Source: Candidatus Delongbacteria bacterium
GTDB taxonomy: Bacteria > CAIWAD01
Direction: 5' to 3'
Assembly (NCBI GenBank): GCA_041675285.1
Contig: JBAYTZ010000018.1
Coordinates: forward strand, 8,313 to 72,312
Length of the DNA: 64,000 nucleotides
In this document: piece by piece, positions 60,676-64,000 of the stretch
Layout of the letters: the number at the start of each line of letters is the position of its first letter
Numbering within the stretch: the first letter of the stretch is position 1
Translations under genes and position numbers: made by a program
The notes under the pieces: model-generated
What the model saw: the letters and a program-made list of their open reading frames with translations, nothing else
The model's database searches: none
Told to the model about the DNA's origin: nothing

Positions 60676-61242
60676 ATGCGGCGATTCATCGGAGCGCAGC
60701 TGCTGCCCTCGGGCCTGATCTTCGGGTCTCTGCTGGCCGTTGCCCTGCTGGTGGACTGGGCCTTGCACCAGGCCGGCCTGGCTGGGGTGGGCCGCTGGCT
60801 GGGGCCGGTGGGCGTGGGCCTGTTGGCCCTCTCCTTTCTTCATTCCTTTCGGCGCCGCAAACTGCTGCGGCTGGGCTCGCCCAAGGGCCTGTTGCAGCTG
60901 CACGAGACCCTGGGTTGGCTGGGCGCCCTGCTCCTGCTCGTGCACGGGGGCATCCACCTGAACGCCGTGATTCCCTGGCTGGCCCTGCTGGCCATGGTGC
61001 TGGTGGTGGCCAGCGGCCTGACGGGCAAGTTCCTGCTGGCCGAGGCCCGCCGGCGCCTCGCGGCGCGCCGCCGGGAGCTCGAGGCCCTGGACCTGGATCC
61101 GCACGAGACGGAGCGCCGTCTGCAGACCATGGCCCTTCTGACCGGCACCTTGCAGCGCTGGCGCAGCATCCACATGCCGCTGACCCTCGCCTTCGCCGGC
61201 CTGGCTCTGGTCCACGTCGCCGTCACCCTGTTGCTCTGGTGA
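60676..61242 (+). CDS. Cytochrome-b-type membrane protein (candidate)
   Basis: This is a 188-residue integral membrane protein of four to five helices with histidines inside them (LLQLHETLGWLGALLLLVHGG and IHMPLTLAFAGLALVHVA), the spacing used by cytochrome b561-type or ferric-reductase-like di-haem proteins. It would accept electrons from quinol and pass them to the multihaem protein encoded 4 bp downstream. AGGAG lies 6 bp before ATG 60676; ATG 60670 would add two residues. Haem binding is inferred from His placement. Confidence 0.6.
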   Translation: MRRFIGAQLLPSGLIFGSLLAVALLVDWALHQAGLAGVGRWLGPVGVGLLALSFLHSFRRRKLLRLGSPKGLLQLHETLGWLGALLLLVHGGIHLNAVIPWLALLAMVLVVASGLTGKFLLAEARRRLAARRRELEALDLDPHETERRLQTMALLTGTLQRWRSIHMPLTLAFAGLALVHVAVTLLLW

Positions 61243-61246
61243 AGCC

Positions 61247-62158
61247 ATGAACCGCAGCCTGCTGAGTTTCCTGATCGTACTCGTCCTGGGGGCGGGCTTC
61301 GCCTGGCTGGCGCCCGGCGCGGCCATCCAGCCCGGCCACCTGCTGGCCGCCCACGAATCCCTTCAGGACGACTGTCTGGCCTGTCACGAAGTGGGGCGGG
61401 GCGTCACTCGGGAGCGCTGTTCGGCGTGTCACGAGCCGGCGGGCATCGGGCTGCGCACCGTGGACGGGGCAGAACTGGACTCGCCGCGCGTGGCCGTCCA
61501 GGGCTTGCATCAGCGCAGCCAGGCCCTCACCTGCGCCCTCTGCCACGCCGAACACGCGGGCCGATTGGGCGGGGGCGCCGCGGCACGCTTCTCCCACGAC
61601 CGGCTACCGGCCGAGCTGTCCGCGGATTGTGCCGCCTGTCACGGGGGCCAGCAGCCGGACGACGCGCTGCACGCCACAGCGTGGCTGGCCTGCGGCGACT
61701 GCCACGGCCTGGATGCCTGGACGCCCGCCACCTTTGATCATCAGGTGCTGGGCGCCGGTTCGCCGGCCTGTGCAGACTGCCACCGGCCGCAGGTCCCCGC
61801 CGACGACCTGCACCGCGCACTGGGCACCACTGTGGATTGCGCCCGCTGCCACCGGACTCGGGCCTGGACCCCCGCCGACTACGATCACCAGCGTTACTTC
61901 CGCTTCGACGACCACCACCCGGCCCACTGCGCCGATTGTCACACGCCGGGTCAGGGCTACAATTCCTACAGCTGCACGGGCTGCCACGTCCACAATCCGG
62001 CGCGCCTCGCGGCCGAGCACCGGGAAGAGGGCATTTCCGATTGGCGGGACTGCGTGCGCTGCCACCGCAGCGGGGACGAGGACGGGGCTGAGGGCGGAGA
62101 AGGCGACGAAAGCGAGGCGAGCCACGACGGCGGGGAGCGGCACGGGGACGACGACTGA
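61247..62158 (+). CDS. Deca-haem c-type cytochrome
   Basis: This is a 303-residue periplasmic or surface cytochrome. An N-terminal anchor/signal (LLSFLIVLVLGAGFAWL) is followed by ten CxxCH haem motifs: CLACH, CSACH, CALCH, CAACH, CGDCH, CADCH, CARCH, CADCH, CTGCH, CVRCH. Extra histidines supply sixth ligands. The last about 30 residues are Asp/Glu/Gly/His-rich. Together with the b-type membrane protein encoded 4 bp upstream it looks like a quinol-to-periplasm electron conduit. Function (metal or nitrogen-oxide reduction) cannot be deduced. Confidence 0.9.
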   Translation: MNRSLLSFLIVLVLGAGFAWLAPGAAIQPGHLLAAHESLQDDCLACHEVGRGVTRERCSACHEPAGIGLRTVDGAELDSPRVAVQGLHQRSQALTCALCHAEHAGRLGGGAAARFSHDRLPAELSADCAACHGGQQPDDALHATAWLACGDCHGLDAWTPATFDHQVLGAGSPACADCHRPQVPADDLHRALGTTVDCARCHRTRAWTPADYDHQRYFRFDDHHPAHCADCHTPGQGYNSYSCTGCHVHNPARLAAEHREEGISDWRDCVRCHRSGDEDGAEGGEGDESEASHDGGERHGDDD

Positions 62159-62185
62159 CCCTCACCGGCTCCGTACGGATCCCTT

Positions 62186-62563
62186 TCAGCTCGCGCGGCG
62201 GAGCCCCATAGTACCGCGGCAGACGGGACAGCGGCCGGCGCCCGTGGGCAGCCAGGCGCCGGTGCCGCACTCCGCGCATTCCGCCCGCAGCAGGCCCTGA
62301 TCCTTCGGCGTCGGTCCGTCGCTCACCGTCCACTCGTCCAACGGGGCGCGCAATTCTTCCGGCAAGCGGTCCAGGTGCAGGCTGAGCCCGCGCCACAACT
62401 CCCAGACCTCCCACTCCTCCGGCGCCAGCAGGAGGAGCCCCTCCCGGTAGAGGCCGCAGGCCGGACAACTCAATTGGTTATGGGCGGGCTGTTCCCGGCC
62501 CAGCTCCAGCGCGAAGCGCACGCCGCAGCGCGGGCAGAGAAACACGGTGAGCGGCTGGTTCAC
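62186..62563 (-). CDS. Small double zinc-ribbon protein
   Basis: This is a 125-residue cytoplasmic protein with two predicted zinc ribbons: CPRCGVRFALELGREQPAHN with CPACGLYR, and CAECGTGAWLP with CPVCRG. The middle is a helical segment (PEEWEVWELWRGLSLHLDRL). GTG 62563 has GGAGG upstream and begins right at the first ribbon; the longer open frame upstream has no support. Its role is unknown; it stands convergent with the cytochrome gene. Confidence 0.72.
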   Translation of the reverse strand: MNQPLTVFLCPRCGVRFALELGREQPAHNQLSCPACGLYREGLLLLAPEEWEVWELWRGLSLHLDRLPEELRAPLDEWTVSDGPTPKDQGLLRAECAECGTGAWLPTGAGRCPVCRGTMGLRRAS

Positions 62564-62763
62564 GATCCCTCCTTCCTGACTTGATCCCCAAGAAACGGCC
62601 AGGGTGGGACGCTTCCGCCCTTCTCCTTGGCGCGCGGGGGCCATGGTCACAATGGCCTCCCGGCATGTGGGTGCGATGTGGATGAACCTGGGATCCGCCG
62701 CGGGGGAAGGGTTGCCTTGGCTTATGGTTAAGGTTTGGTCCGCCGAAGAAAATGTCAACCAAC

Positions 62764-62800
62764 TGTTCGAAAATGGTCCCTGATTGGTCAAAATCGAACA
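62764..62800. promoter_or_regulatory. Candidate enhancer: inverted TGTTCGA / TCGAACA half-sites
   Basis: TGTTCGA at 62764-62770 and TCGAACA at 62794-62800 are perfect inverted half-sites with a 23-bp spacer, at about -127 to -91 from the predicted start at 62891. Confidence 0.5.
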
Positions 62801-62864
62801 TCTAGGTGGGAGAAAGGTGGGCTCGCGGGCAGAACGCAAAGCTGGTTAGGGAAGCGAAACAATC

Positions 62865-62879
62865 TGGCACGCCCCTTGC
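62865..62879 (+). promoter_or_regulatory. Sigma-54 (-24/-12) promoter
   Basis: TGGCACGCCCCTTGC followed by A is a full match to the sigma-54 consensus with exact spacing. The predicted start at about 62891 leaves a 58-nt leader. Confidence 0.78.
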
Positions 62880-62948
62880 AATTTCCTCATGCAAGAAACG
62901 ACGAAGAGTTGATCGACCCCCAAACCACGTGAAAGAAAGGCTACCCCC

Positions 62949-63767
62949 ATGAAGAATGCATTGTGCTTCTGTCTCGGCGCCGCGCTGGCGGCTCCGGTGC
63001 TCGCTGGCACGGCCATCGAGCGTGACATGGTCCAGTCCCTCATCCAGAGCGGCGCCCTGCTGCCCAGTCAGAACCTGGTGATGAATTCCGCTGACCGCAC
63101 CTTCTGCCTCAGCGGCAGCATCCTGGCCGGCGAGACCATTTCCATCACCTTCGTGTTGACGGAAGACTGTTGCGACTGGGAGATCAATTCCTGTCCCTCC
63201 GACGAGACGGACACGTACTTCACCAGTTTGGTCGGCCCCGGCATCGACCTGCAGGGTGTGGACGATCCGGGCAATTGCCCGCGGGATTGCGGCAGCTTTG
63301 CCCCGGACGTGATGAACATCAACCAGGCGTTCAGCAACAACGGCCTGCCCGTGCCGGCCTGCCTGCCCGCCGGGACCTATGTGTTGAGCATGTTTTCCTT
63401 CTCCTCGTATGACCCGGCCACGTGCCAGCCCATCGATCCGGGCGCCTACACCGTTTGCCTCAATTGCAACGGCGGTGGCCAGGTGGGCGCCGACGAACTG
63501 CCCACGGGCTTCGCCCTGGCCCAGAATGCGCCGAACCCCTTCAACCCCTCCACGGAGATCCGCTTCTCCCTGCCCGAGGCGGGCACGGCCAGCCTGCGTG
63601 TCCATGACATCGCCGGCCGCGAAGTGGCGACCCTGGTGAACGGCATGACCGAGCGCGGCGAGCACGTGGTGTCCTTCGACGCCAGCCGCCTGAGCACGGG
63701 CGTGTACTTCTACACCCTGGAGGCCGCCGGCCAGAGCATGACCCGCAAGATGGTCCTGGCCAAGTAA
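62949..63767 (+). CDS. Secreted protein with T9SS-like C-terminal domain, sigma-54 controlled
   Basis: This is a 272-residue secreted protein. The signal (MKNALCFCLGAALAAPVLAG) is followed by an about 160-residue domain with many Cys pairs (LTEDCCDWEINSC, NCPRDCGSF) that recalls the PPC-like part of the protein at 24229. The end is a sorting domain: NAPNPFNPSTEIRFSLPE, VHDIAGREVATLVNG, STGVYFYTLEAAG, KMVLAK. The C-terminal domain is nearly the same as in the 24229 protein. It has a sigma-54 promoter upstream and a terminator downstream. Ligand and function are unknown. Confidence 0.85.
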   Translation: MKNALCFCLGAALAAPVLAGTAIERDMVQSLIQSGALLPSQNLVMNSADRTFCLSGSILAGETISITFVLTEDCCDWEINSCPSDETDTYFTSLVGPGIDLQGVDDPGNCPRDCGSFAPDVMNINQAFSNNGLPVPACLPAGTYVLSMFSFSSYDPATCQPIDPGAYTVCLNCNGGGQVGADELPTGFALAQNAPNPFNPSTEIRFSLPEAGTASLRVHDIAGREVATLVNGMTERGEHVVSFDASRLSTGVYFYTLEAAGQSMTRKMVLAK

Positions 63768-63795
63768 GGCGGACCTCGCGCGATTCAACGCATCC

Positions 63796-63830
63796 AAAAG
63801 CCCCCGGTGGTGACTCCGCCGGGGGCTTTT
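63796..63830 (+). terminator. Intrinsic terminator of the 62949 gene
   Basis: AAAAGCCCCCGG...CCGGGGGCTTTT has perfect 12-bp arms around an 11-nt loop; the T-run is the end of the right arm. Confidence 0.88.
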
Positions 63831-63850
63831 CATGTGTGGGAATGTGGACA

Positions 63851-64000
63851 GGTGCCAGGCTGGTGCCAGGCCGGTGCCAGGTCGGTGCCAGGCTGGTGCC
63901 AGGTCGGTGCCAGGTCGGTGCCAGGTCGGTGCCAGGTCGGTGCCAGGTCGGTGCCAGGCCGGTGCCAGGCCGGTGCCAGGCCGGTGCCAGGTCGGTGCCA
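63851..64000. repeat. 11-bp tandem repeat array, cut by the window end
   Basis: Thirteen full units of GGTGCCAGGYY plus 7 bases (GGTGCCA). Only unit positions 10-11 vary, in the order CT, CC, TC, CT, TC x5, CC x3, TC. The 11-base unit does not fit a reading frame. Confidence 0.95.

Larger units (their letters stand above)
62564..62948. other. 385-bp regulatory region upstream of the 62949 gene
   Basis: It holds the promoter of the minus-strand zinc-ribbon gene, the paired half-sites at 62764-62800 and the sigma-54 promoter at 62865-62879. No coding frame is seen. Confidence 0.5.

Noticed and set aside
63851..64000. CRISPR array
   Set aside because: Units are only 11 bp, contiguous and without unique spacers, and no cas genes are nearby.

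Overview
This is a roughly 64 kb, very G+C-rich bacterial chromosome segment. Five secreted proteins end in type IX secretion (Por/T9SS)-like C-terminal domains, and there is a PorP/SprF-like outer-membrane protein, a heptose epimerase (hldD), an O-antigen-type polysaccharide cluster, selA/selB, and sigma-54 (-24/-12) promoters. Together these suggest a Gram-negative member of the FCB superphylum, probably an uncultured high-G+C lineage such as Delongbacteria, Krumholzibacteriota or Eisenbacteria. The exact taxon is an inference.

Layout. 1-3.3 kb: pdxA (5' truncated), a methyltransferase, and an FtsE/FtsX-type pair, all translationally overlapped. 3.4-15.3 kb: a surface-polysaccharide cluster with several glycosyltransferases, a Wzy/WaaL-like polymerase/ligase, a Wzx-like flippase, and a minus-strand block of two glycosyltransferases plus an NAD-dependent epimerase; its central part looks less G+C-rich than its flanks. 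A PPIase-like protein (11 kb) and surA (15.5 kb) flank the minus-strand block. 16.8-21.3 kb: a DUF4159-type protein and a large DUF4175-type coiled-coil membrane protein. 21.3-22.7 kb: a stretch without conventional genes, holding two about 200-bp direct repeats, two consensus sigma-54 promoters on the minus strand, a likely small RNA with an intrinsic terminator, and a 50-residue membrane micro-ORF. 22.7-32 kb: an alanine-type aminotransferase, a sigma-54-promoted secreted protein, a MarR regulator, a lipoprotein, and a four-gene thioredoxin/T9SS-cargo/outer-membrane-barrel operon. 32-37 kb: selA, a DjlA-like co-chaperone and selB, the first two separated by duplicated non-coding repeats. 37.5-49.9 kb: a nine-gene run, mostly with 4-bp stop/start overlaps: a giant secreted protein, a PorP/SprF-like protein, an ExbB/TolQ-like channel, two ExbD-like proteins, a TonB-like protein, a TPR protein, an unknown secreted protein, and a protein with a degenerate formylglycine-generating-enzyme (FGE)-like end. 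49.9-54.3 kb (minus): a histidine phosphatase, a DUF1460 amidase-like protein and a T9SS-tagged M1 peptidase. 54.5-59 kb: hldD, then serC-serA-DUF1015. 59.1-64 kb: an unknown secreted protein, a di-haem-type membrane protein with a deca-haem cytochrome c, a zinc-ribbon protein, a second sigma-54-promoted secreted protein, and an 11-bp tandem repeat running off the window.

The two most interesting points are as follows. (i) A candidate sigma-54 regulon: four consensus -24/-12 promoters, three of them with paired TGTTCRA-type half-sites 90-136 bp upstream, controlling two T9SS-like cargo proteins, a small RNA and a micro-protein. (ii) The giant-cargo/PorP/ExbBD/TonB/TPR/FGE-like operon, which looks like an energised envelope machine dedicated to one surface protein.
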